Assembly (NCBI GenBank): GCA_022843885.1
Contig: JALHMU010000006.1
Coordinates: forward strand, 1 to 26,789
Direction of reading: 5' to 3'
Source: Candidatus Peribacteraceae bacterium
GTDB taxonomy: Bacteria; Patescibacteriota; Gracilibacteria; Peribacterales; Peribacteraceae
Length of the DNA: 26,789 nt
Part shown: positions 8,284-15,800 of the stretch, in pieces
Layout: each line of letters begins with the position of its first letter
How positions within the stretch are numbered: the stretch's first letter is position 1
Translations under genes and position numbers: made by a program
The notes under the pieces: model-generated
The model's database searches: none
What the model was told of the DNA's origin: nothing
Seen by the model: the letters and a program-made list of their open reading frames with translations, nothing else

Positions 8284-8499
8284 TTTTTTTGGATCTACTC
8301 GGAAAGCTGTAGCGCACAGCTTGCAAATTTTTTCGTGAACGTCATTTGATGTTCCGTCAATTTTTGGCATCGGAATCAATTCATGATGACAGTTCATAAT
8401 ACTGTCATTCGTAAATTTTCTGGGTTCAGCGATTGTTTTTCCTTGATCGTGCGCTGTTCCAATTGTGATGTGTCTTTCGGGTTCACCAGGGATTTTCAT
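8278..8499 (-). CDS. Small Cys/His-rich, possibly zinc-binding protein, 73 aa
   Basis: I do not recognise this family. The 73-residue product carries a plausible zinc site: C37-H38-H39 (MNCHHELIPMP), H55 and a CxxC at C59-C62 (HEKICKLCATAF). The C-terminus is Lys-rich. The chosen ATG sits inside a perfect 18-bp palindrome; an in-frame ATG at 8529 would give 83 residues. Codons are more AT-rich than in the neighbours (several AGA, ACA and ATT codons), which may indicate transfer or weak selection. It lies downstream of metK on the same strand. It overlaps the last 6 bp of the amidase/SpoIID gene, and that gene's likely terminator is antisense inside this ORF. Product call is tentative, existence moderately supported. 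Confidence 0.5.
   Translation of the reverse strand: MKIPGEPERHITIGTAHDQGKTIAEPRKFTNDSIMNCHHELIPMPKIDGTSNDVHEKICKLCATAFRVDPKKS
8304..8333 (+). terminator. Intrinsic terminator of the amidase/SpoIID gene
   Basis: AAGCTGT, loop AGCGC, ACAGCTT (7-bp perfect stem, 8304-8322), then GCAAA and six T residues (8328-8333). It lies 20 bp after the amidase/SpoIID stop in the right orientation. It also falls within the reverse-strand 73-aa ORF, where the same bases encode the ICKLCATAF region. Confidence 0.65.
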
Positions 8500-8509
8500 A
8501 TATGAAAAT
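8492..8509. promoter_or_regulatory. Perfect 18-bp palindrome, operator-like
   Basis: ATTTTCATATATGAAAAT equals its own reverse complement. It covers the start codon of the small reverse-strand Cys-rich ORF and lies downstream of metK. A dimeric repressor site or autoregulation is possible. In AT-rich DNA a chance palindrome cannot be excluded. Confidence 0.4.
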
Positions 8510-8510
8510 G

Positions 8511-8526
8511 ATCCGCCTGAGCGGAC
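8511..8526 (-). terminator. Possible weak terminator after metK
   Basis: On the reverse strand, GTCCGC, loop TCAG and GCGGAT form a 6-bp stem (one G-U pair) 26 nt after the metK stop. It is followed only by CATTTTC, so the U-tract is poor. It may attenuate readthrough into the small downstream ORF. Confidence 0.25.
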
Positions 8527-8551
8527 CATATTTCAAGAGAGAACGTCTTCG

Positions 8552-9709
8552 TTATGCGATGGCTTTTTTGAGTGCATCTACACGATCGGTCTGTTCCCAT
8601 TTGACGTTCAAATCGTCACGGCCCATGTGGCCGTAGGCAGCGACCTGGCGATACTGAGGCTTTAAAAGATCGAGGTCGCGAATGATGGCAGCAGGCTTCA
8701 AGTCGAAGACCTTCTTTACGGCTGCCTCTAGGGCTGTATCTGGTGCGGTACCAGTACCGAAGGAGTTGACGTTTACGGAGACGGGCTCAGCGACACCGAT
8801 GGCATAGGCAATCTGTACTTCACACTTTTTCGCGAGTCCGGCTTTGACAATATTTTTTGCGACCCAACGTGCGGCGTATGCAGCTGAACGGTCAACCTTG
8901 CTCGGATCTTTTCCAGAGAAGGCGCCGCCGCCGTGACGGCCATATCCGCCGTACGTATCGACGATAATTTTGCGACCCGTGAGTCCACAGTCACCTGGAG
9001 GACCTCCGATGACGAAGCGTCCTGTCGGATTGATGTGATAGATCGTTTTTGCATCGAGCCATGGACCACAGACTGGTTCGATGACGTGCTTCTTAATATC
9101 GGCGCAGATCTGTTCGTACGTTGCGTGTTCGGCGTGCTGCGTGGAGATGACGACCGTGTCGACGCGGAGTGGCTTGCCGTCGTCACTGTATTCGATGGTG
9201 ACTTGGCTCTTGCCGTCCGGGCGGAGGTAATCGACCGTTTTGTTCTTACGAACGTCGGATAATTTCTTTGTGAGCTTGTGTGCGAGTGAGATTGGGAGTG
9301 GCATGAGTTCTGGCGTTTCATCGCATGCGAAACCGAACATCAAACCTTGGTCACCGGCACCCTGTTCTTTGTGCAAACCCGTGCCCTCATCTACACCCTG
9401 AGCAATGTCGGCGCTTTGTTCACCGACGCAGACCATCACAGCACAGGCTTTGTGATCGAAGCCGAACACTGCATCATCGTAGCCGATCTCTTCGATCGTC
9501 TTACGTGCGATACCGGCGATATCGATGTAGGCATCGGTACGGATTTCCCCGGCAACGACAACCAGTCCTGTTGTAACGAGACATTCACAGGCAACGTGCG
9601 CGGTTGGCTCCTGACGCAATGCGTCATCGAGGATTGCATCGCTGATCTGATCGCAGATTTTATCTGGGTGACCTTCGGTAACGGATTCGGATGTAAACAG
9701 GTGTGACAT
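8552..9709 (-). CDS. metK: S-adenosylmethionine synthetase
   Basis: MetK makes S-adenosylmethionine from methionine and ATP. The 385-residue length is normal for bacteria. Diagnostic motifs are intact: SVTEGHPDKICDQISDAILD near residue 8, the central GAGDQGLMFGFACDET hexapeptide region, GRFVIGGPPGDCGLTGRK, and the P-loop-like GGGAFSGKDPSKVDRSAAY. The gene lies behind a SAM-I-type riboswitch whose terminator ends about 14 nt before the ATG, so expression should fall when SAM is abundant. There is no Shine-Dalgarno site at normal distance; the nearest purine run (GGAGGAG) is the 3' arm of the terminator hairpin, 21 nt upstream. A small Cys/His-rich ORF lies downstream on the same strand. Confidence 0.97.
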   Translation of the reverse strand: MSHLFTSESVTEGHPDKICDQISDAILDDALRQEPTAHVACECLVTTGLVVVAGEIRTDAYIDIAGIARKTIEEIGYDDAVFGFDHKACAVMVCVGEQSADIAQGVDEGTGLHKEQGAGDQGLMFGFACDETPELMPLPISLAHKLTKKLSDVRKNKTVDYLRPDGKSQVTIEYSDDGKPLRVDTVVISTQHAEHATYEQICADIKKHVIEPVCGPWLDAKTIYHINPTGRFVIGGPPGDCGLTGRKIIVDTYGGYGRHGGGAFSGKDPSKVDRSAAYAARWVAKNIVKAGLAKKCEVQIAYAIGVAEPVSVNVNSFGTGTAPDTALEAAVKKVFDLKPAAIIRDLDLLKPQYRQVAAYGHMGRDDLNVKWEQTDRVDALKKAIA

Positions 9710-9722
9710 AAAGATGTGGGAT

Positions 9723-9749
9723 AAAAAAATCTCCTCCGGCCAGGAAGAG
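9723..9749 (-). terminator. Riboswitch-controlled intrinsic terminator upstream of metK
   Basis: On the reverse strand CTCTTCC, loop TGGCC and GGAGGAG (9749-9731) form a 7-bp stem with one G-U pair, followed by a run of seven T residues (9729-9723). It sits 11 nt after the riboswitch P1 helix and just before metK. An alternative pairing of GGAAAGATAG (9770-9761) with CTACTCTTCC (9752-9743) would block this hairpin and act as antiterminator. Confidence 0.8.
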
Positions 9750-9760
9750 TAGGTATGAAA

Positions 9761-9885
9761 CTATCTTTCCCTCACGGGGCTGGAGGTCCCACCTTCTTCG
9801 GGGCTTGCCCTGAGGGCGAAGATCGAAGGGTTGGGGAGCGCTATCTGTGTATGTCGGGCCAGGTCCCTAGCGCTGCTCTTGATAG
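9761..9885 (-). ncRNA. SAM-I (S-box) type riboswitch in the metK leader
   Basis: On the reverse strand the aptamer opens with CTATCAAGAG and closes with GGAAAGATAG; CTATC (9885-9881) and GATAG (9765-9761) form the core of helix P1. Helix P2 is AGCGCTA paired with TAGCGCT around AGGGACCTGGCCCGA, close to the S-box consensus (one extra C). It is followed by CCCAACCC in place of the usual GGCAACC, an elaborated P3 (CTTCG ... CGAAG with a GCCC/GGGC hairpin), the GGTGGGACCTCC segment and a short P4 (CCC CGTGA GGG). The 3' strand of P1 can also form an antiterminator, so SAM binding should favour termination before metK. A SAM-IV or variant S-box member is the alternative within the same clan. The element and its position before metK support each other. 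Confidence 0.85.
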
Positions 9886-9902
9886 ACGATGATGTTGCAC
9901 CC

Positions 9903-9931
9903 ACTTTACTAGTGGTTTTCAAACCCTGCAA
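9903..9931 (-). promoter_or_regulatory. Putative metK/riboswitch promoter
   Basis: On the reverse strand TTGCAG (9931-9926), a 17-nt spacer and TAAAGT (9908-9903) lie just upstream of the riboswitch, with the expected start site about 10 nt before helix P1. A 5-bp inverted repeat (CCACT/AGTGG) overlaps the -10. Confidence 0.4.
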
Positions 9932-9948
9932 GATCCCGCTTTATTGGC

Positions 9949-10155
9949 TTACTGATGCGATCGGACCAATTGGCAATTCGCGCACAAATCACTCACCTTC
10001 GCATGAATGCGACTGGAAAGTGCGCATGCCACCGGCGATTGATTCGCGGTGCGGCATGCATCCTGATTGAGCGCGAGCTCGCGTTGATCCGGGCTAAGTA
10101 ATTCCGGACGGACGGAAAGTTTCAAGGAGAGTTCCCTCTCCTGATACGTATTCAT
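9949..10155 (-). CDS. Small four-cysteine protein, 68 aa, upstream of metK (or structured RNA)
   Basis: Family not recognised. The 68-residue ORF has four Cys in a C-x9-C-x13-C-x2-C pattern (C34, C44, C58, C61; the last pair as LCANC), plus H51 and H67, so a small zinc-binding fold is possible. A good promoter (TTGACA, 16 nt, TACGCT) ends 12 nt before the ATG; there is no Shine-Dalgarno site. The codon choices look coding-like. Against this, the DNA is unusually rich in hairpins, including a 7-bp stem closed by a GGAA tetraloop just after the start codon and a 14-bp imperfect hairpin at 10024-10059, so a structured RNA is a real alternative. A 48-codon ORF on the opposite strand (9955-10101) covers part of the same DNA. 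Confidence 0.4.
   Translation of the reverse strand: MNTYQERELSLKLSVRPELLSPDQRELALNQDACRTANQSPVACALSSRIHAKVSDLCANCQLVRSHQ
10024..10059. repeat. Long imperfect hairpin in the metK upstream region
   Basis: GCATGCC pairs with GGCATGC (7 bp), then ACC with GGT and GCGA with TCGC, around a 5-nt loop. This gives 14 bp within 36 nt, with one small bulge on each side. It lies inside the 68-aa ORF. Neighbouring palindromes are CGCGAGCTCGCG (10072-10083) and AGGAGAG/CTCTCCT (10125-10142). Confidence 0.6.
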
Positions 10156-10167
10156 AGGAGCACACTC

Positions 10168-10195
10168 AGCGTACGCCCGGCAAATACGGTGTCAA
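10168..10195 (-). promoter_or_regulatory. Putative promoter of the small four-Cys ORF or RNA
   Basis: On the reverse strand a perfect -35 TTGACA (10195-10190), a 16-nt spacer and TACGCT (10173-10168). The ATG of the 68-aa ORF is 12 nt downstream of the -10, leaving a leader of only a few nucleotides. It lies directly after the stop codon of the tRNA deacylase gene. Confidence 0.5.
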
Positions 10196-10200
10196 TAAAT

Positions 10201-10692
10201 TTATTTTGACGCGATTTTTTGCACCACAGGTGTGTGACCTGTATGAGTGAAGAATTTCGTTATACTGTCGCGGTCAATAAGGAGCGTGGCTGTATTGATA
10301 AGGGGATGAAAACGAAACTTTCCAATCGCCCATGCATCTTTATCAAACAGAACTTCGATCTTCTTTTCTGTGTCATAGATCAGGCCAAACGGTGTGACTG
10401 AACCTGGAGTCACGCGCAGTAATTCTTGCAATTCTTCTGCGGACGCAAAGCTCAATTCCTTCACGCCCACTTCTTTTGCGAGTGCTTTTGTATCGACTTT
10501 TTTATCGTGCATGACGATGGCGAGGATGTAACGGCCAGATTTTTTATCGCGCATCAGGAGTTGTTTCGTATGTGCGCCAGGCATCTCTGGACCTTCGTCT
10601 TTGGTGGAGAAAAGCGGTGCGTGATCGACGCGCTGAAAAGGGATATTCAACTCTGTAAGCAAGTTTTCAATGGTTTCTATCGGCTCCGGCAT
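10201..10692 (-). CDS. ProX/YbaK-type aminoacyl-tRNA deacylase
   Basis: This 163-residue protein belongs to the YbaK/ProX family of stand-alone editing domains, which hydrolyse mischarged tRNA (classically Ala-tRNA-Pro for ProX/PrdX members) in the cytoplasm. Family features include the N-terminal PEPIETIENLLTELNIPFQRVDHAPLFS type region, the GAHTKQLLMRDKKSGRYIL stretch with the conserved Lys before the central strand, and GSVTPFGLIYD, the substrate-pocket signature. The first in-frame ATG (10704) lies inside a -10-like TATGAT, so the second ATG (10692), 7 nt after that hexamer, is the better start. It is divergent from zwf. Specificity for Ala versus Cys cannot be settled here; overall it looks most like the ProX/PrdX branch. 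Confidence 0.85.
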   Translation of the reverse strand: MPEPIETIENLLTELNIPFQRVDHAPLFSTKDEGPEMPGAHTKQLLMRDKKSGRYILAIVMHDKKVDTKALAKEVGVKELSFASAEELQELLRVTPGSVTPFGLIYDTEKKIEVLFDKDAWAIGKFRFHPLINTATLLIDRDSITKFFTHTGHTPVVQKIASK

Positions 10693-10699
10693 GTTGGAG

Positions 10700-10705
10700 A
10701 TCATA
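10700..10705 (-). promoter_or_regulatory. Putative -10 element of the tRNA deacylase gene
   Basis: TATGAT on the reverse strand ends 7 nt before ATG 10692; no clear -35 is seen. Together with TACACT of zwf it forms a tight divergent promoter pair. It implies a leaderless mRNA and argues against the upstream ATG that overlaps it. Confidence 0.45.
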
Positions 10706-10738
10706 GCAAAGTTGTTTCAAAGCCGTGGTGCTTTGGAG

Positions 10739-10744
10739 TACACT
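10739..10744 (+). promoter_or_regulatory. Putative -10 element of zwf
   Basis: TACACT ends 7 nt before ATG 10752. TTGTTT lies 21 nt further upstream, too far for a standard -35. No Shine-Dalgarno site. The same TACACT hexamer is used 6 nt before the flippase start and 13 nt before pyrB. Confidence 0.4.
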
Positions 10745-10751
10745 CGCATCC

Positions 10752-12206
10752 ATGCTGAAAGCTGAGCAAAACTTCACATTTCTCCTCTTCGGAGCTTCTG
10801 GGCATCTTGCGAAAATCAAGATTTTCCCGGCGTTCTATTATCTCGCGCTGAAGAAGCGACTTCCAAAGGAATACAACATTGTGGGATATGCACGAACGGA
10901 GATGTCGGATCATGTGTTTCGAAAGCAGTTTTCTGACGCAGTGCATGAGTATGTTCCCGAAGTAAATCAGAAGGTGCTGGATGAACTGCTGGAACACGTC
11001 GTGTATCAGAACGGGTCATATGATTCCGTCGCCGACTATGAGACATTGAAAAAAAAGATTCTTGGACTGGAAAAAGGCTGGAAGATGAGTACGCGCTTGG
11101 CGTATTTGTCGGTGCCTCCGACTGTGTACTCCTCTGTTTTCCAAAACCTGTGTTCCAGCGGTATTCACGATCCAGATAAGAAGACGCACGCGTTTCGATT
11201 GATCGTGGAAAAGCCCGTTGGAACCGATGGAAAATCTTTCGAGGCGTTGCGCAAAGAAATCTACAGCTGCTTTGAGCCAAATGAAGTGTATTTGCTGGAT
11301 CACTATCTTGGAAAAGAAGCCGTACGAAACGTGTACTACCTTCGATATGCAAACCCGGTCATTGAACGACTTTTGAAAAATACATTGATCGATCAAGTGC
11401 AGATCACTGCAGCCGAAGACGCGGGAATTGCAGGGCGAGCCGGATATTTTGATCATGTGGGAACGTTTCGAGATATGTTCCAGAGCCATTTGCTCCAGAT
11501 TGCAGCCCTCTTAACGATGAGGCTACTCGAGAGCGACGAAGGAATGAAAGCCGCCAGGTTGGATGCATTGAAACAGTTGTATCTTCCACCTGCGGCCGAT
11601 CTGTCCGACGTCGTCTTGCAAGCGCAATATCAGAAGGGGGTCATTGGAAAAGAAGCTGTCGTCGGCTATCTCGATGAGCAGGATATTGAGAATGATTCGC
11701 GTACGGCGACATTTGCTGCACTGAAGTTGATGAGTCGTGGATCACGTTGGGCAGGTGTTCCGTTTTATCTGCACTCCGGGAAGCGCATGCGAAAGAAAGA
11801 GACGCGTATCTCCATCGAATTTCATGAATCTCACACATTAGGGAAAAATCTTTCCAAGAATCGCCTGGATATTATTTTGCAGGGGGAAGCGGGGCTCAAA
11901 TTTTATTTGCAGACGAAAATGGGTGGTTCTGAACCGCAGTTTCGCCCGCTTGTGATGGAAGATCCGCTCGTGTGTGTCGGCGATTGTTTGGTCGAACACA
12001 GTTTGCTTTTCCTTGAGGCAATCAACGGCAATCAGCAATGGTTTTTGGATCCTGAAGAGGTGCAAGCAAGCTGGAGTTTGATCGATCCGATCCAAGCCTA
12101 CCTGTCAGAATCGTCGACTCCCTTGTTCCAATATGCAGCCGGCAGTGACGGCCCGCCAGAAGCCGACGCGTTCATCGCGCAGGATGGATTCCATTGGTTT
12201 ACATGA
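10752..12206 (+). CDS. zwf: Glucose-6-phosphate 1-dehydrogenase
   Basis: Zwf oxidises glucose-6-phosphate to 6-phosphogluconolactone with reduction of NAD(P), the first oxidative pentose phosphate step. The 484-residue length is typical. The N-terminal dinucleotide motif reads GASGHLAKIKIFPAFYYL; the usual GxxGDLxxxK has His in place of Asp. Central motifs are clear: RLIVEKPVGTDGKSFEAL, the substrate/catalytic segment LLDHYLGKEAVRN, and the VQITAAEDAGIAGRAGYFD and GTFRDMFQSHLLQ blocks. The start at 10752 (MLKAEQNF) is preferred over the in-frame ATG at 10725 because TACACT lies between them, 7 nt before it. Its stop overlaps the pgl start as ATGA, so the two are probably translationally coupled. 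No gnd gene is in the window. Confidence 0.95.
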   Translation: MLKAEQNFTFLLFGASGHLAKIKIFPAFYYLALKKRLPKEYNIVGYARTEMSDHVFRKQFSDAVHEYVPEVNQKVLDELLEHVVYQNGSYDSVADYETLKKKILGLEKGWKMSTRLAYLSVPPTVYSSVFQNLCSSGIHDPDKKTHAFRLIVEKPVGTDGKSFEALRKEIYSCFEPNEVYLLDHYLGKEAVRNVYYLRYANPVIERLLKNTLIDQVQITAAEDAGIAGRAGYFDHVGTFRDMFQSHLLQIAALLTMRLLESDEGMKAARLDALKQLYLPPAADLSDVVLQAQYQKGVIGKEAVVGYLDEQDIENDSRTATFAALKLMSRGSRWAGVPFYLHSGKRMRKKETRISIEFHESHTLGKNLSKNRLDIILQGEAGLKFYLQTKMGGSEPQFRPLVMEDPLVCVGDCLVEHSLLFLEAINGNQQWFLDPEEVQASWSLIDPIQAYLSESSTPLFQYAAGSDGPPEADAFIAQDGFHWFT

Positions 12207-12874
12207 ACCCGGATGGCGTTATCATCACCTGCAACAGTGATCTGGATTTCATCCAGAAGAGTGTGCTGCTCTTGAAAGAAAAAATTGTACGCTATACAGC
12301 CAATTCACGGCTTCTTTTAGGGCTTTCTGGAGGATCGACTCCGAAACCGATCTATGAACAATTGGCCATGTCGCAAGCCATCGACTGGTCGAAGATCGAC
12401 TGTTTCTTGATCGACGAACGATACGTTGCCCCTGATCACAAAGACAGCAATCAACATATGATCCGCACCGCGTTGAAACAAAATATCGTGGCACCCAATA
12501 CGCTGTTGTCTTTGCATGAATGCGTGCATGCGTATGAACACACGATGACTGAGTTGCTGAAGAAAAATCTGCCGATGTTGATGATCCTTGGAATGGGGGA
12601 AGATGGGCACATCGCATCGCTTTTTCCGGGAGACACAGCGGCCTTAGAGGAAACACAGCGGCCCGTGCTGCATACGAAAACGAAGCACTTCGCTGTACAC
12701 GATCGCATTACCGTGACGATGCCAGTCATCCAAAAGGCGGAGCGGGTTTTCTTGATTTCCGGCGAAAAGAAATACGCACTCCTCAAAGAAATGAAAAATG
12801 ATCACCGTGATGCGATCAAATATCCCGCGCAGGAATTCTTGGATGAAAAAACGACGTGGATTACTCGTCCGTAG
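12203..12874 (+). CDS. pgl: 6-phosphogluconolactonase
   Basis: This enzyme of the DevB/Pgl type hydrolyses 6-phosphogluconolactone to 6-phosphogluconate, directly after the Zwf reaction. The 223-residue product has the family blocks LLGLSGGSTPKPIYEQL (phosphate-binding), WSKIDCFLIDERYVAPDHKDSN and LMILGMGEDGHIASLFPG with the catalytic His region. The ATG (12203) overlaps the zwf TGA stop; a TTG 9 nt upstream in frame is the less likely start. The 3' end overlaps the convergent mfd gene by 14 bp. A glucosamine-6-phosphate deaminase relative is the only realistic alternative, but length, motifs and the coupling to zwf favour Pgl. Confidence 0.93.
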   Translation: MNPDGVIITCNSDLDFIQKSVLLLKEKIVRYTANSRLLLGLSGGSTPKPIYEQLAMSQAIDWSKIDCFLIDERYVAPDHKDSNQHMIRTALKQNIVAPNTLLSLHECVHAYEHTMTELLKKNLPMLMILGMGEDGHIASLFPGDTAALEETQRPVLHTKTKHFAVHDRITVTMPVIQKAERVFLISGEKKYALLKEMKNDHRDAIKYPAQEFLDEKTTWITRP

Positions 12875-15800
12875 CTTCTTTCTTTGCTTTCGATTTCTTC
12901 TTTTCCATCGCGGCAATGTGTTTGGTGAGTAGGAGAATCCAGTTTTCACCACCTTTCTGTTTCAGATGATCGAGGGAGATACGAAGTGTCGTCCCACTGA
13001 TGCGCCATGCGGAGTCCAAAGCGAGCATCGGCATGATTTCTTTGGCTGTGACACGCGGTGAAAGTGTGAGGACAATCTCCTGTCCTTTCTTCTCTTGCTC
13101 CATTTTGACACGGATGACTCCAGCCCGGCGGCAAGCCATTTTCAGACGCAAGACCAAGAAAAGATTTTTCACAGCGGGTGGCGGCGAACCATATTCCTGG
13201 CGCAGATCTTCTTCAAATTCAGCCAAGATAATCTCGTCTTCGCTGCCTGCAAGTTTTTGATACACGTTGATCTTCTCTTGTTCATCCGGAATGAAATATG
13301 TCGGCAAGAATGCTTCCACTGGGAGCAGAATTTCGACACTCATTTCTTCTTCTGCATCACCTTGTCCGCCAGCACGCAGATTTTCGACGGCTTGTTTGAG
13401 CATGCGGAGATAATGACTGACACCAACGGTTTGCATGTTGCCGGATTGGCTCGCGCCAAGAATTTCACCGGCTCCTCGGATCTCCAAGTCACGCATGGCG
13501 ATCTGGAAACCGGAACCGAGTTCGCTTGCTTCGACGATTGCACGGAGACGTTTCTTCGCATCGTCTTTTAAGCGCTGTGAGTGGTACAAGAAATACGCAT
13601 AGGCTTGAATTTTGGAACGACCGACACGTCCACGGAGCTGATACAGCTGCGACAAACCGAACTTTTCCGCTTCATTGACCACGAGAGTGTTTGCCCGCGG
13701 CAAGTCGATACCGTTCTCGATGATCGTGGAGCTGACGAGTACGTTAAATGTTCCATCTTTGAACGCGGCAATGCGCTCTTCGAGAAGTTCCGGCTTGAGC
13801 TGTCCGTGTGTGACGACAATCTTTGCGGTTGGAAGAAGATTTTTGAGTTTTGCAGCGAAGGCCTCGATCGTTTCGACACGGTTATGCAACACATACACCT
13901 GTCCATCGCGTTTTAATTCAAAGTCGATTGCCTGTCGCATCAAGGAGTCACTGTATTTTCGGACTTCCGTAATGATCGGGAGGCGTCCAGGTGGGGGAGT
14001 TGTGATTGTGGTGATGTCGCGTAGTTTGTGCAGACCCAAATTGAGCGTGCGTGGAATCGGCGTGGCTGTCATCGTGAGCATGTCGACAGATGCGCGGAGA
14101 GATTTGAGCTGCTCTTTTTGCTTCACGCCGAAGCGCTGCTCTTCATCGATAATAACGAGTCCTAGATTGAAGAATTCGACATCCTCCTGTAGTAAACGAT
14201 GTGTTCCCACGATGATATCGATGTCGCCTTTGCGAAGTTTTTCGAGAATGTCTTTCTGTTCGGCAGCGGTGCGGAAGCGCGATAACATTTCGATGCGAAC
14301 AGGGAAGCCTTTCATACGCTCACACATGTTGAGGTAGTGCTGGTTTGTGAGAATTGTGATCGGACTGACGAATGCAACTTGCTTGCCACCTTGGACGGCT
14401 TTGAATGCGGCGCGCATTGCGACTTCGGTCTTTCCGAATCCGACGTCACCACACACCAAGCGATCCATCACGTGTGGACTTTCCATATCGCGTTTCAAAT
14501 CTTCGATCGCTTTCATCTGACCTGGCGTTTCTTGGAATGGGAATGCTTCTTCAAACTTATGCTGAGCCGCGTTGTCTTCCGGGAAACTGTGGCCCTTAGA
14601 TTTAGCACGGCGGGCGTAGATATCGAGCAGTTCCTTGGCTACTTTCTGCGCTTCTTCACTCACTTTCTTCGTTACACGTTTCCATTCCCCTGAACCCAAG
14701 CGGGAAAGAGAAGGCTCATCACCTTCTTCATGGACGAACTTGCTGAGCTTGTCGGCTTGGTCGACCGGAACGAAGAGTTTATCGTTATCGGCGTAGTGGA
14801 TTTCCAAATATTCACGTGCGAGATCATCGACATACTTCTGAGTCATACCCTCAAAGCGACCGATACCGTGCTCCATATGCACGACGAAGTCTCCCGGCTG
14901 GAGTGAGGTGATGAAATCGAGTGCGAGACGCTGGACGGACCGTTGCTTGGCTTCCTTGCGGAGCGTAAAGATCTCACGATCGGTGAGCATCGCAATTTTG
15001 AGATCTGGATTTTGAATGGAGTGTGGCATCAGCTCATCTTGATCTGAGGAAACGATCGTCATCGTGCCGCGCTTGCGTTCGTCATCGAGCGTGTGGTGAA
15101 TCGCCTCTTCTTTAAGGATGTTGGCGAGCTCTTCGGCACGCTTCGTGACGACGAGCAGGAACCAATCCTGCTTCAACTTATCGCGGATATCGTTTAAGAA
15201 GTCCGGAAGTGTGTAGAACTTCAGAACAGAGAGATAGCGCACGTGAATGTGTTGTTTTTCACCTTCTGGGAAGGCTGTAAATGCCAATGTATCGTTCTCA
15301 GCTTCAGGAAGATCCTCTTGATCATCCATGATCACCAGCGTGTCGCTTGGAATCTGTTCATGGAGTGCGGCTTCGTGCTCCCACGTTAGTGGATAGATCG
15401 TTAATTCGTCACCGTCCGGTTCTGCTTTGGAAAGATCGTAACGATCAACCGAGAGAATTTTTTCGACGGTATCAAACGAGAAGCGAACACGCTTCACGAC
15501 ATCCGATCCAAGCGGGAAAATATCCAACGTATCACCAATGCGACGGTATTCGCCGGCGCTGAGGTACTGATCTTCACCATGGGTGTACCCGCGCTCGATC
15601 AGATCGCTGAAGAATGAGGCGAAGTCGATCGTGTCACCTACTTTCATCGTGATTTTTTTGTCTTCTAGATCAGAAAAAAGCGGCACGTCGGTCTGCCAGA
15701 GTTCTTTTGTGCAAATTGTCACACCGCGGCTTTGATACATCGAAAGCAGTCCGGAAAGTTCGGAAAGTCCGATCTCGCCATTGGCTGGGAGGAGAATTTT

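Noticed and set aside
9731..9737. GGAGGAG as the metK ribosome-binding site
   Set aside because: It is 21 nt from the ATG, too far for normal use, and it is the 3' arm of the riboswitch terminator.
9955..10101. Forward 48-aa ORF opposite the four-Cys ORF
   Set aside because: There is no promoter or Shine-Dalgarno before its ATG, whereas the reverse strand has a TTGACA promoter; a structured RNA would explain both frames.
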